DNA of 64,000 nt, from contig CALOEL010000014.1 in assembly GCA_942492375.1 (NCBI GenBank), positions 620,001 through 684,000 on the forward strand, read 5' to 3'. Both the position numbers and the translations under genes were made by a program. Source of the stretch: JAHEAO01 sp942492375. Its GTDB lineage: Bacteria > Pseudomonadota > Alphaproteobacteria > Rhodobacterales > Rhodobacteraceae. Below, in pieces: positions 20,122 through 29,326 of the stretch (its first letter is position 1; every line of letters begins with the position of its first letter). Under the pieces are notes generated by a model. That model saw only the letters and a list, made by a program, of their open reading frames with translations, had not been told where the DNA came from and did no database searches.

Positions 20122-20322
20122 ATGTCTCTCGATCGCACGATTCTTGCCTTCGCCGGCACCATGGTGCTGCTTTCCGTCGTCCTGACGGTCTGGGTCTCGC
20201 ACCTGTTCATCTGGTTCACCGTCTTCATCGGCCTGAACCTGCTGCAATCCGCTTTCACCGGCTTCTGTCCGGCCGCCGCGCTGTTTCGCAAGCTCGGCGT
20301 GAAACCGGGAACCGCCTTCTGA
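20122..20322 (+). CDS. Small DUF2892-like inner-membrane protein
   Basis: 66-residue protein with two transmembrane helices (FAGTMVLLSVVLTVWVSHLF and WFTVFIGLNLLQSAFTGFCP). The FTGFCPAAALFRKLGVKPG ending is the conserved part of DUF2892 / YgaP-like membrane domains, where the cysteine sits in a 'TGxCP' motif. These domains often accompany rhodanese and reactive-sulfur genes. Start at ATG 20122 has an AGAGGAG site. It is 13 nt ahead of the RND adaptor, so it is co-transcribed with it. Confidence 0.8.
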   Translation: MSLDRTILAFAGTMVLLSVVLTVWVSHLFIWFTVFIGLNLLQSAFTGFCPAAALFRKLGVKPGTAF

Positions 20323-20335
20323 AGGGATATCTTCC

Positions 20336-21298
20336 ATGCGCATGCTTCTGCTGATCGCCGGCCTTGTGGCCGGCGGCCCGTCCAGTGCGGAGACCTTCAC
20401 CCTGGCCGAGACCACGCTGACCGAATGGAAAGGCGTCTACGGCACGGTCGAACCGCGTGAAACCGTTGCCGCGCGGGCGCGGATCGGCGGCGTCGTGGAT
20501 TCGCTTTCAGTCAGCGAAGGCGACAGCGTCTCGACCGGTCAGATGATCGCCGTGATCCGGGACGAGAAGATAGATTTCCAGATCGCCGCGCTGGACGCCC
20601 AGCTTGACGCGCTGCGTGCGCAGCTGGCCACTGCCGAGACCGAACTGGAGCGCGGCCAGGCGCTTGTCGATCGCGGTGTCGCGACGATTCAGCGTCTGGA
20701 TCAGCTGCGCACCGCCGTCGACGTCACCCGCGGCCAGATCAGCGCCACCGAGGCAGAGCGGGCGATTGCCGTGCAGCGCGGGGCCGAGGGTCAGGTCGTC
20801 GCACACGGCGACGGCCGGGTTCTGACCGTGCCCGCTACGCTTGGTGGCGTCGTTCTGGCCGGAGAGCCGGTCGCCACCATCGGCGGCGGCGGCGTTTTCC
20901 TGCGGCTGGCGATCCCCGAGCGTCATGCCGCCGCGCTGTCCGAGGGGGCCGAGATCGGGATCACCGCCGGCGGCACGGAAACTGACGGGACCATCGCGAA
21001 GGTCTATCCGCAGATCGAGAATGGCCGGGTCATCGCCGATGTCGAGGTGTCCGGGCTGGAGACCGCCTTCGTCAATGCGCGGGTGCTGGTCAACCTCCCC
21101 GTCGGCGAAAGACCGGCGCTGCTGGTTCCGCAAGCTGCCGTCGCGACCCGGTTCGGCGTCGATTTCGTGACCATTGAGACCGATGGCGAACCCGTCGAGC
21201 GCGCCGTGGTGCTGGGAGAGCCGATCAGCCGCGACGGCGCGGCGCTGATCGAGGTCCTGACCGGGCTGCAAGCCGGCGATAGCGTGGTGACGCCGTGA
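20336..21298 (+). CDS. RND efflux periplasmic adaptor (membrane fusion protein)
   Basis: 320-residue HlyD/AcrA-type adaptor with a signal peptide (MRMLLLIAGLVAGGPSSA), a lipoyl/barrel half (ETVAARARIGGVVDSLSVSE and DGRVLTVPATLGGVVLAGEP), a short coiled-coil hairpin of about 70 residues and a C-terminal beta domain (LVPQAAVATRFGVDFVTIE). It links the inner-membrane pump to an outer-membrane channel; no TolC-like gene is present in the window, so a remote one must serve. The stop overlaps the GTG start of the pump gene. Confidence 0.88.
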   Translation: MRMLLLIAGLVAGGPSSAETFTLAETTLTEWKGVYGTVEPRETVAARARIGGVVDSLSVSEGDSVSTGQMIAVIRDEKIDFQIAALDAQLDALRAQLATAETELERGQALVDRGVATIQRLDQLRTAVDVTRGQISATEAERAIAVQRGAEGQVVAHGDGRVLTVPATLGGVVLAGEPVATIGGGGVFLRLAIPERHAAALSEGAEIGITAGGTETDGTIAKVYPQIENGRVIADVEVSGLETAFVNARVLVNLPVGERPALLVPQAAVATRFGVDFVTIETDGEPVERAVVLGEPISRDGAALIEVLTGLQAGDSVVTP

Positions 21299-24200
21299 CC
21301 GAACCCTCGCACAAGCTCGGGATCGCGGGTGGGCTGACGCGCGCCTTCATCGCCTCGCCGCTGACGCCGCTGTTCCTGCTGGCCGCGCTGGTCTTCGGTC
21401 TGGTGGCGCTGGTGTCGCTGCCGCGCGAGGAAGAGCCGCAGATCTCGGTCCCGATGGTCGATATCCATGTCCGCGCCGACGGGCTGAAGGCCGAGGATGC
21501 CGTCAAGCTGATCACCGAACCGCTGGAAACCATCGTCAAGGGGATCGACGGGGTCGAGCATGTCTATTCGCAGACCGCCGATGACCGCGTGATGGTGACG
21601 GCGCGCTTCATCGTCGGCACGCCGTCGGATACCGCGATCCTACGGGTGCATGACAAGGTGCGCGCCAACATGGACCGAATCCCCGTGGGTGTGCCTGAAC
21701 CCTTGATCGTCGGCCGCGGGATCGACGATGTCGCGATCCTGTCGCTGACCCTGTCGCCGGTCGTGGACGCGCCGGAGGCGATCACCGCCAACGACCTGAC
21801 CCGACTGGCCCGCGAACTGCGCGCCGAGATCGCCAAGATCGAGGATGTCGGCCTGACCTACCTGGTCGGCGAGACCGGCGAGCGGCTGCGCATCGCCCCG
21901 GACCCGGAACGCCTGGCGCTTTATGGTGTCACGCTGCAGCAACTGGCTGGCAAGATCAGCGGCGCGAACACCTCTTTCCCCGCTGGCCGCGTCCGGGATG
22001 CAGGGCAGGAGATCGAGCTGGTCGCCGGGGAAACGCTGCGGTCGCCGGACGAGATCGGCAACCTGCTTCTGACGACGCGCGACAACCGTCCGGTCTATGT
22101 CCGCGACGTGGCCGATGTCAGCTTCGCCTCGGGCGCCGAGAACCAGCTCGTCGCGACCGTGACGCGCGATGAGGATGGTCTGCACCGCCGCCCGGCAGTA
22201 ACGCTGGCCATTGCCAAGCGGGCGGGGTCGAATGCCGTGACCGTGGCTGAGACGGTCCTGCACCAGGTCGAGATGTTGGAAGGCTCGCTGGTGCCGGAAG
22301 AGGTCGAGATAGAGATCACCCGCGACTACGGCGAAAGCGCGAACGAAAAGGCGAACGAACTGCTTTACCATCTCGGGCTGGCCACCGTGTCGATCATCGC
22401 GCTGGTCTGGCTGGCGATCGGGCGGCGCGAGGCTTTCGTCGTCGCCATCGTCATCCCGGTGACGATCCTGCTGACGCTCTTCGCGTCGTGGCTGATGGGC
22501 TACACGCTGAACCGGGTGTCGCTGTTCGCGCTGATCTTCTCGATCGGCATCCTTGTCGATGACGCCATCGTGGTGATCGAGAATATCGCCCGGCACTGGG
22601 CGATGGGCGATGGCCGCAGCCGCCGGCAGGCCGCCATCGACGCGGTGGCCGAGGTCGGCAACCCGACCATCGTCGCGACCTTGACGGTCGTGGCGGCTTT
22701 GCTGCCGATGCTCTTCGTTTCCGGCCTGATGGGCCCCTATATGAGCCCGATCCCGGCCAATGCCTCGGCGGCGATGATCTTTTCCTTCTTCGTCGCGGTC
22801 ACCGTCACGCCCTGGCTGATGCTGAAGGCCGCGGGCAAGGGCGCTGCGGCGGGCCATCACGAAAGCGCCCATGGCGGCCGTCTGGGCGCGGCCTATGCCG
22901 CCGTGGCGCGGCCGATCCTGGCCAGCAAGGCGCGCAGCTGGCTGTTCCTCATGCTGGTGCTGGTGCTGACGGGGGCCTCGCTGGCGCTGTTCTACACCCA
23001 GGCCGTGACCGTCAAGCTGCTGCCTTTCGACAACAAGTCCGAACTGTCGGTCGTCATCGACATGCCGGAAGGCACGTCGGTCGAGGCGACGGACGCCGTC
23101 GCGCAATCCGTCGCGCGCAAGGTGCTGGAACTGGAAGAGGTGCATTCGGTCCAGACCCATGCCGGCACCGCCGCACCGTTCAACTTCAACGGGCTGGTCC
23201 GCCATGCCTATCTGCGCGCCATGCCGGAACAGGGCGACGTGGCGCTGAACCTGACGCCCAAGGACGAGCGCGAGCGGACGAGCCACGACATCGCGCTGGA
23301 TATCCGCGACCGGATCGCCGCGATCCCGCTGCCCGAGGGGGCCAGCCTGAAGGTCGTCGAGCCGCCACCCGGCCCGCCGGTGCTGGCGACGCTGCTGGCT
23401 GAGATCTACGGCCCCGACGCCGAAACCCGCCGCGCGGTCGCCGCGAAGGTCGAAGAGGCGTTTCGCTCGGTTCCCTTCATCGTCGATATCGACAATTCCT
23501 ATGGCGATCCCGCGCGCCGCCTGCGGACCACCGTATCGACCGATGATCTGGAATTCTTCGGCGTGCAGGAAGCCGATGTGCTCGACACCATCGCGATCCT
23601 GAACGGCGGCATGACGGTGGGCTATTCCCATCGCGGCGGCGGGCGGCAGCCCTTCCCGATCCGCATCGAGCGCGCCAAGGCGGACCAGCGGCTGGACGAA
23701 AGCTTCCTGACCACGCCGATCCCCGCCAACGTGCTGCCCGGCGACCGCGGCGTGGTCGAGTTGGGCGATGTGCTGCGGGTGACCGAGGAGCGCGCCTCCT
23801 ATCCGGTCTTCCGCCATAACGGCCGCGCCGCCGAGATGGTGACGGCCGAGCTTGCCGGCGATTTCGAGGCGCCGCTCTACGGGATGCTCGCGGTGCAGGA
23901 TGCGATCGACGCGCAGGACTGGACCGGGCTGGAGAAGCCGCAAGTCTCGCTGCACGGCCAGCCGGAGGATGAAAGCGCCGCCACCCTGCTCTGGGATGGC
24001 GAATGGGAGGTGACATGGGTCACGTTCCGCGACATGGGCGCGGCTTTCGGCGTGGCGCTACTGGGGATCTACATCCTCGTCGTCGCGCAGTTCGGCTCGT
24101 TCAAGGTGCCGCTGGTGATCCTGACGCCGATCCCGCTGACCTTCATCGGCATCATGCTGGGCCACTGGCTGTTCGCAGCACCGTTCTCGGCCACGTCGAT

Positions 24201-24495
24201 GATCGGCTTCATCGCCCTGGCGGGCATCATCGTGCGCAACTCGATCCTGCTGGTCGATTTCATCCGCCATGCGCCCGACCGCGACCGGCCGCTGACCGAG
24301 ATCCTGATCGAGGCCGGCGCGATCCGTTTCAAGCCGATCCTGCTGACCGCGCTTGCCGCGATGATCGGCGCGGCGGTGATCCTGACCGACCCGATCTTCC
24401 AGGGTCTCGCCATTTCGCTCCTGTTCGGACTCGCGTCGTCGACGCTCTTGACCGTGCTGGTCATCCCAGCCGTTTATCGGGTGCTCCGGACCTGA
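21295..24495 (+). CDS. RND efflux pump permease (AcrB/MexF superfamily)
   Basis: 1,066-residue RND transporter. The start is GTG 21295, overlapping the adaptor stop. It shows the periplasmic PRxEEPQ element (LPREEEPQISVP), and IGILVDDAIVVIEN in TM4, where the two aspartates carry the proton relay. SMIGFIALAGIIVRNSILLVDF marks the second half. Twelve helices in two repeats are expected. Substrate specificity is not clear: the heavy-metal (CusA) methionine cluster is not apparent, so small organic or sulfur-containing compounds are possible. The linked DUF2892 protein hints at sulfur stress but this is inference. Confidence 0.93.
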   Translation: MTEPSHKLGIAGGLTRAFIASPLTPLFLLAALVFGLVALVSLPREEEPQISVPMVDIHVRADGLKAEDAVKLITEPLETIVKGIDGVEHVYSQTADDRVMVTARFIVGTPSDTAILRVHDKVRANMDRIPVGVPEPLIVGRGIDDVAILSLTLSPVVDAPEAITANDLTRLARELRAEIAKIEDVGLTYLVGETGERLRIAPDPERLALYGVTLQQLAGKISGANTSFPAGRVRDAGQEIELVAGETLRSPDEIGNLLLTTRDNRPVYVRDVADVSFASGAENQLVATVTRDEDGLHRRPAVTLAIAKRAGSNAVTVAETVLHQVEMLEGSLVPEEVEIEITRDYGESANEKANELLYHLGLATVSIIALVWLAIGRREAFVVAIVIPVTILLTLFASWLMGYTLNRVSLFALIFSIGILVDDAIVVIENIARHWAMGDGRSRRQAAIDAVAEVGNPTIVATLTVVAALLPMLFVSGLMGPYMSPIPANASAAMIFSFFVAVTVTPWLMLKAAGKGAAAGHHESAHGGRLGAAYAAVARPILASKARSWLFLMLVLVLTGASLALFYTQAVTVKLLPFDNKSELSVVIDMPEGTSVEATDAVAQSVARKVLELEEVHSVQTHAGTAAPFNFNGLVRHAYLRAMPEQGDVALNLTPKDERERTSHDIALDIRDRIAAIPLPEGASLKVVEPPPGPPVLATLLAEIYGPDAETRRAVAAKVEEAFRSVPFIVDIDNSYGDPARRLRTTVSTDDLEFFGVQEADVLDTIAILNGGMTVGYSHRGGGRQPFPIRIERAKADQRLDESFLTTPIPANVLPGDRGVVELGDVLRVTEERASYPVFRHNGRAAEMVTAELAGDFEAPLYGMLAVQDAIDAQDWTGLEKPQVSLHGQPEDESAATLLWDGEWEVTWVTFRDMGAAFGVALLGIYILVVAQFGSFKVPLVILTPIPLTFIGIMLGHWLFAAPFSATSMIGFIALAGIIVRNSILLVDFIRHAPDRDRPLTEILIEAGAIRFKPILLTALAAMIGAAVILTDPIFQGLAISLLFGLASSTLLTVLVIPAVYRVLRT

Positions 24496-24522
24496 CGCCC
24501 GGCATCATGCGAGTGCTGACGC

Positions 24523-24551
24523 GGGGTGAGTCATTTCGCGTAGCTCACCCC
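24523..24551 (+). terminator. Hairpin after RND operon
   Basis: GGGGTGAG and CTCACCCC form an 8-bp stem with a 13-nt loop 28 nt after the RND pump stop. No T tract follows; moderate terminator candidate separating the RND operon from the peptide transporter genes. Confidence 0.4.
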
Positions 24552-24656
24552 CTTGACTCGAACACGCGGCAGTGACCACTCTGTCGCATCGCGGCAGACT
24601 GCCGCTGCAACAATCTGATACGACGCGAATTTTCAAACTCTGGGAGGACAAGAAAA

Positions 24657-26258
24657 ATGTCGCTAAGACGATCTGTTACCGCTGGTCTCTTGATGACCGC
24701 AATGAGCATGGGCGCCGCATGGGCGCAGGACAAGACGCTGGTCTATTGCTCCGAAGGCTCGCCCGAAGGGTTCGACCCCGCGCTCTACACTTCCGGCACC
24801 ACCTTCGACGCCTCGTCGCACCCTGTCTACAACCGGCTGACCGAATTCGAGACCGGCACGACCAACGTCGTCCCCGGCCTTGCCGAAAGCTGGGAAGTGT
24901 CGGATGACGGCATGGAGGTGACGTTCAACCTGCGCCAGGGCGTCAAGTTCCACTCGAATGACCAGTTTACCCCGACGCGCGACTTCAACGCCGATGACGT
25001 GATCTTCACGTTCGACCGTCAGCGGCTTGACGATCACCCCTATAATCAGGTCTCGGGCGGCACCTGGGAATATTTCGACGGCATGTCGATGCCCGATCTG
25101 GTGACCTCGGTCGAAAAGGTCGACGACTACACGGTGAAATTCGTTCTGGCCCGGCCCGAAGCGCCGTTCATCGCCAACATGGCAATGGATTTCGCATCGG
25201 TCCTGTCGGCAGAATATGCCGACGCCATGATGGAGGCCGGCACGCCCGAAATGCTGAACCAGGCCCCGATCGGCACCGGCCCGTTCCAGTTCCAGGCCTA
25301 TCAGAAGGACGCGGTGATCCGCTACACGAAGAACCCGGACTACTGGAAGGAAGGCGCGCCGAAGGTCGACAATCTGATCTTCGCGATCACGCCCGACGCC
25401 TCGGTGCGCTACCAGAAGCTGCAATCCGGCGAATGCCACGTGATGCCCTATCCGAACCCGGCCGACGTGCAGGCGATGAAGGATAATCCGGACGTCAACG
25501 TGCTGGAGCAGGAAGGTCTGAACGTCGGCTATCTGGCCTACAACACCCAGCAGGCGCCGTTCGACAATGTCAACGTCCGCAAGGCGCTGAACATGGCGAT
25601 CGACAAGGACGCGATCATCGACGTGGTGTTCCAGGGGACCGGCCAAAAGGCCAAGAACCCGATCCCGCCGACCATGTGGTCCTATAACGACGCGGTCGAG
25701 GACGATCCCTACGATCCGGAAGCGGCCAAGGCGATGCTGGAAGCGGAAGGCGTCACCGACCTCTCGATGAAGGTCTGGGCGATGCCGGTGCAGCGGCCCT
25801 ACAACCCGAACGCCCGTCGCATGGCCGAGCTGATCCAGGAAGACTTCAGCCAGATCGGCGTCACTGTAGAGATCGTGTCCTACGAATGGGGCGAGTATCT
25901 GGAACGCTCGCGGGCCGTGGACCGCGACGGCGCCATCCTGCTGGGATGGACCGGTGACAACGGCGATCCGGACAACTTCCTCGCCGTCCTGCTGGGCTGC
26001 GACGGGATCGAGAATTCGAACCGTGCGCAATGGTGCTACCAGCCGTTCGAGGATCTGATCCAGGAAGCCAAGACCCTGCCGACCCAGGAAGCGCGCACGC
26101 CGCTTTACGAGCAGGCTCAGGTGATCTTCAAGGAGCAGGCGCCGTGGGCCACGATCGCGCATTCGGTCGTGTTCATGCCGGTCCGCCCCGAGGTGGAAGG
26201 CTACAAGGTGCACCCGCTCGGCGGGCACATCTTCACTGACGTCGATCTGGCGCAGTAG
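24657..26258 (+). CDS. Peptide ABC transporter substrate-binding protein (DppA-like)
   Basis: 533-residue SBP of cluster C (SBP_bac_5). ATG 24657 follows GGGAGGA; signal peptide LRRSVTAGLLMTAMSMGAAWA. Mature features are DKTLVYCSEGSPEGFDPALY, LAESWEVSDDGMEVTFNLRQ and VNVRKALNMAIDKDAIID, all typical of DppA/OppA. It delivers peptides to the permease encoded after the peptidase gene. A strong hairpin directly after the stop separates it from the rest of the operon, which should raise its expression relative to the membrane parts. Confidence 0.92.
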   Translation: MSLRRSVTAGLLMTAMSMGAAWAQDKTLVYCSEGSPEGFDPALYTSGTTFDASSHPVYNRLTEFETGTTNVVPGLAESWEVSDDGMEVTFNLRQGVKFHSNDQFTPTRDFNADDVIFTFDRQRLDDHPYNQVSGGTWEYFDGMSMPDLVTSVEKVDDYTVKFVLARPEAPFIANMAMDFASVLSAEYADAMMEAGTPEMLNQAPIGTGPFQFQAYQKDAVIRYTKNPDYWKEGAPKVDNLIFAITPDASVRYQKLQSGECHVMPYPNPADVQAMKDNPDVNVLEQEGLNVGYLAYNTQQAPFDNVNVRKALNMAIDKDAIIDVVFQGTGQKAKNPIPPTMWSYNDAVEDDPYDPEAAKAMLEAEGVTDLSMKVWAMPVQRPYNPNARRMAELIQEDFSQIGVTVEIVSYEWGEYLERSRAVDRDGAILLGWTGDNGDPDNFLAVLLGCDGIENSNRAQWCYQPFEDLIQEAKTLPTQEARTPLYEQAQVIFKEQAPWATIAHSVVFMPVRPEVEGYKVHPLGGHIFTDVDLAQ

Positions 26259-26274
26259 GCCACAAGCACTGCAA

Positions 26275-26296
26275 GACGGGGCCTTCGGGCCCCGTC
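26275..26296 (+). terminator. Intercistronic terminator-like hairpin after dppA-like gene
   Basis: GACGGGGCC-TTCG-GGCCCCGTC is a 9-bp perfect stem closed by a stable TTCG tetraloop, followed by CTTCTATT. It lies 17 nt after the binding-protein stop and is most likely a leaky terminator or 3'-end stabiliser. Confidence 0.7.
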
Positions 26297-26319
26297 CTTC
26301 TATTGACGGATCACCTGAC

Positions 26320-27414
26320 ATGACCGACCGCTACAGCGAATTCCGCGGCATCGCGCGTGATCTCGGCGTGGATGCCGTGGCGCTTGTGCCGGGGTCGAAT
26401 TTCACCCGGCTGTTCCGCCAGTCCTTCCACAGCCATGAACGTCCGCTGGTGGTGGTGATCCCGGTCGCCGGCGCACCCGCCGCGATCGTGCCCAATCTGG
26501 AACTGCGCTCCTTCGACCTGCTGAACTTCGAGGGCGAGGTCTTCGACTGGCGCGACCAGACCGGTTATTCCGACGCTTTCGCGGCGTTCGCCCGCCATCT
26601 GCCGCTGTCGTCACTGGCTGTCGAGGGGCAGGTGATGCGGGTCTTCGTGCATCACGCGCTGGTCGAGGCCTATCCTGGCCTCAGGGTCGTCGATGCCGAA
26701 CGCCGGATCGCCGGGCTTCGCATCCGCAAGTCGGCGGAAGAGGTCGCCGCGCTGGAAGAGGCGATTCGCATCTCTGAAGCCGCGCTGTCCGACACGCTCG
26801 AACGCGTTCGCGCCGGCATGACCGAAACCGAGGTCGAAAGCCTGCTGACCCAAGCGCTGTTCGCGCATGGCGCCGATGAACATGCCTTCGGCCCCATCGT
26901 CGCGGCGGGCGACAATTCCGCCCGGCCGCATGCCCATGCCCGGCCCGACTACCGGATCAAAGAGGGCGACGCGCTGCTGCTGGACTTCGGCGCGCGGAAG
27001 GGCGGATTTTGTGCAGACATTACACGGACGGTCTTTGTCGGCCACGCGTCCGACGAGACGCAGGAGGTCTACAACACCGTGCTCCGCGCCAACCTGAAAG
27101 GCCACGAGGTGACGAAACCCGGCGTCACCGCGCATCAGATCGACGATGCGGTGACCAGCGTGCTGGAAGCCTCGGCCTATGCCGACCGCATCCGCACCAA
27201 GACCGGCCACGGGCTTGGCCGCGACGTGCATGAAGCGCCCTATATCATGCGCGGCAACCAAGAGGTGCTGGAACCGGGCGCCGTCTTCACCAACGAGCCG
27301 GGACTTTACAAGATCGGCGCCTTCGGCGTGCGCATCGAGGATGACATATTGGTGACGGAAAACGGCTGCCGGTCATTGACGACTTTCCCGAAAACCCTGA
27401 CGGTGGTCGGGTAA
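26320..27414 (+). CDS. M24 family metallopeptidase (Xaa-Pro type)
   Basis: 364-residue pita-bread peptidase: an N-terminal creatinase-like domain (FRGIARDLGVDAVALVPGSN) and a C-terminal catalytic domain with LLLDFGARKGGFCADITRT (two metal-binding Asp), GHGLGRDVHEAPYI (metal His) and FTNEPGLYK / VRIEDDI (metal Glu residues). It cleaves Xaa-Pro or similar bonds in the cytoplasm. Located between the peptide-binding protein and the peptide permeases, and overlapping the permease start (TAATG at 27412), it probably degrades the imported peptides. Confidence 0.9.
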   Translation: MTDRYSEFRGIARDLGVDAVALVPGSNFTRLFRQSFHSHERPLVVVIPVAGAPAAIVPNLELRSFDLLNFEGEVFDWRDQTGYSDAFAAFARHLPLSSLAVEGQVMRVFVHHALVEAYPGLRVVDAERRIAGLRIRKSAEEVAALEEAIRISEAALSDTLERVRAGMTETEVESLLTQALFAHGADEHAFGPIVAAGDNSARPHAHARPDYRIKEGDALLLDFGARKGGFCADITRTVFVGHASDETQEVYNTVLRANLKGHEVTKPGVTAHQIDDAVTSVLEASAYADRIRTKTGHGLGRDVHEAPYIMRGNQEVLEPGAVFTNEPGLYKIGAFGVRIEDDILVTENGCRSLTTFPKTLTVVG

Positions 27415-28421
27415 TGCTGCGTTATATCATCTCTCGTCTGCTGACGTTCCTTCCGACCTTCTTCGGCGTCACGATCATTTCCTTTTCCTTCATCCGGCTT
27501 CTGCCCGGCGACCCGATCGTGGTCATGGCCGGAGAACGCGGGCTGACGCAGGCGCGCTACGAAGAGCTGCAGCAACAGTTCGGCTTCGATCAGCCGCTGA
27601 TAAAGCAGTATATCGACTATCTCTGGGGCGTTCTGCAGGGCGATCTTGGCCAGTCCTTCGTCACCAAGCGCCCCGTCTGGGATGAATTCTTCGCGCTCTT
27701 TCCCGCGACGCTGGAACTGTCGATCTGCGCGATGATCTTCGCCGTCGCGCTTGGCCTTCCCGCCGGCGTGATCGCGGCGGTGAACCGGGGCAAGTTCTTC
27801 GATCGCGCGCTGATGTCCACCGCGCTTGTGGGCTACTCGATGCCGATCTTCTGGTGGGCGCTGCTGCTGATCATCGTCGTCTCCGGCATGCTCGGCTGGA
27901 CCCCTGTCTCGGGCCGGATCAGCCTGCTCTACTACTTCCCGCCGCGAACCGGGTTCATGCTGATCGACAGCCTCTTGTCGGGACAGGCCGGCGCGTTCGG
28001 CTCGGCGGTGCAGCACCTGATCCTGCCCACGATCGTCCTCGGGACGATCCCGCTGGCGGTCATCGCCCGCCAGACCCGGTCCGCCATGCTGGAGGTCCTG
28101 TCCGAAGATTACATCCGCACCGCCCGCGCCAAGGGCCTGTCGCCCTACCGCGTCAATGGCATCCATGCGCTGCGCAACGCGCTGATCCCGGTCATCACGG
28201 TGATCGGACTGTCAGTCGGCACGCTGCTGGCCGGCGCGATCCTGACCGAGACGATCTTCAGCTGGCCCGGCATCGGCAAGTGGATGGTCGACAGCATCTT
28301 CCGCCGTGACTACCCGGTGGTGCAAGGCGGGCTGATGCTGATCGCGGTGCTTGTCATGATCGTCAACCTCACCGTCGATGTCCTTTACGGCCTCATCAAC
28401 CCGAAGATCAGGAAACGCTGA
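27414..28421 (+). CDS. Peptide ABC transporter permease DppB-like
   Basis: 335-residue inner-membrane permease. It starts LRYIISRLLTFLPTFFGVT and carries the EAA loop (RTARAKGLSPYRVNGIHALR) that docks the ATPase, then SWPGIGKWMVDSIFRRDYPV typical of DppB. Five to six helices expected. Start ATG overlaps the peptidase stop; its stop overlaps the next ATG (TGATG). Confidence 0.93.
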   Translation: MLRYIISRLLTFLPTFFGVTIISFSFIRLLPGDPIVVMAGERGLTQARYEELQQQFGFDQPLIKQYIDYLWGVLQGDLGQSFVTKRPVWDEFFALFPATLELSICAMIFAVALGLPAGVIAAVNRGKFFDRALMSTALVGYSMPIFWWALLLIIVVSGMLGWTPVSGRISLLYYFPPRTGFMLIDSLLSGQAGAFGSAVQHLILPTIVLGTIPLAVIARQTRSAMLEVLSEDYIRTARAKGLSPYRVNGIHALRNALIPVITVIGLSVGTLLAGAILTETIFSWPGIGKWMVDSIFRRDYPVVQGGLMLIAVLVMIVNLTVDVLYGLINPKIRKR

Positions 28422-29323
28422 TGACCGCCGCAGCCGAGCCCACTCCGCAAACCGTAGAGCGCCCCGGCCGGCTGGCCGAGTTCTGGCATTATTTCCGGGA
28501 AAACCGGGGTGCGGTCTTCGGCCTCTGGGTCTTCGCGGCCTTCATCCTTGTCGCCCTGTTGGCCGATATCATCGCGCCCTACGATCCCACCGCGCAGTTC
28601 CGCCAGTACACTCTGCAGCCGCCCTTCTGGCAAGAAGGCGGAAGCTGGGCCTTTCCGCTGGGCACCGATGCGGTCGGGCGGGACATGCTGTCGCGGCTGC
28701 TGCACGGCGCGCGCTATTCCTTCTATGTCGGCATCGTCGTTGTCGTCATTGCGGCGAGCGGCGGGATTATAATCGGCCTGATCGCCGGTTTCGCGCCGAA
28801 ATGGCTCGACACGATCATCATGCGGCTGATGGATATCATCCTGGCCTTCCCCTCGCTTCTGCTGGCGCTGGTGCTGGTCGCGATCCTCGGGCCGTCGCTG
28901 ACCAATGCGATGATCGCCATCGCGATCGTGCTGCAACCGCATTACGTCCGGCTGACCCGCGCTTCGGTGATGTCGGAGAGGTCGAAGGACTACGTGATTG
29001 CCGCCCGAGTGACCGGTGCCAAGCTGCCGCGGCTGATGTTCATCACGGTCCTGCCGAACTGCCTGTCACCGATCATCGTGCAGGCGGCGCTGTCGTTCTC
29101 GACCGCGATCCTCGACGCCGCGGCCCTCGGCTTTCTCGGCATGGGGGCGCAGCCGCCGACGCCGGAATGGGGCACGATGCTGGCCGAGGCGCGGGAATTC
29201 ATCCTGCGCGCCTGGTGGGTCGTGACCTTCCCCGGCCTTGCGATCCTGATCACGGTGCTGGCGATCAACCTGATGGGCGACGGGCTGCGCGATGCCTTCG
29301 ACCCCAAGCTGCGGCGGAGCTGA
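28421..29323 (+). CDS. Peptide ABC transporter permease DppC-like
   Basis: 300-residue permease. The N-terminal segment (LAEFWHYFRENRGAVFGLWV) is the OppC_N domain. The GTDAVGRDMLSRLLHGARYS motif and EAA loop (KDYVIAARVTGAKLPRLMFI) are diagnostic for DppC/OppC. It pairs with the DppB-like protein to form the peptide channel; the ATPase gene starts 3 nt after its stop. Confidence 0.93.
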   Translation: MTAAAEPTPQTVERPGRLAEFWHYFRENRGAVFGLWVFAAFILVALLADIIAPYDPTAQFRQYTLQPPFWQEGGSWAFPLGTDAVGRDMLSRLLHGARYSFYVGIVVVVIAASGGIIIGLIAGFAPKWLDTIIMRLMDIILAFPSLLLALVLVAILGPSLTNAMIAIAIVLQPHYVRLTRASVMSERSKDYVIAARVTGAKLPRLMFITVLPNCLSPIIVQAALSFSTAILDAAALGFLGMGAQPPTPEWGTMLAEAREFILRAWWVVTFPGLAILITVLAINLMGDGLRDAFDPKLRRS

Positions 29324-29326
29324 GAT

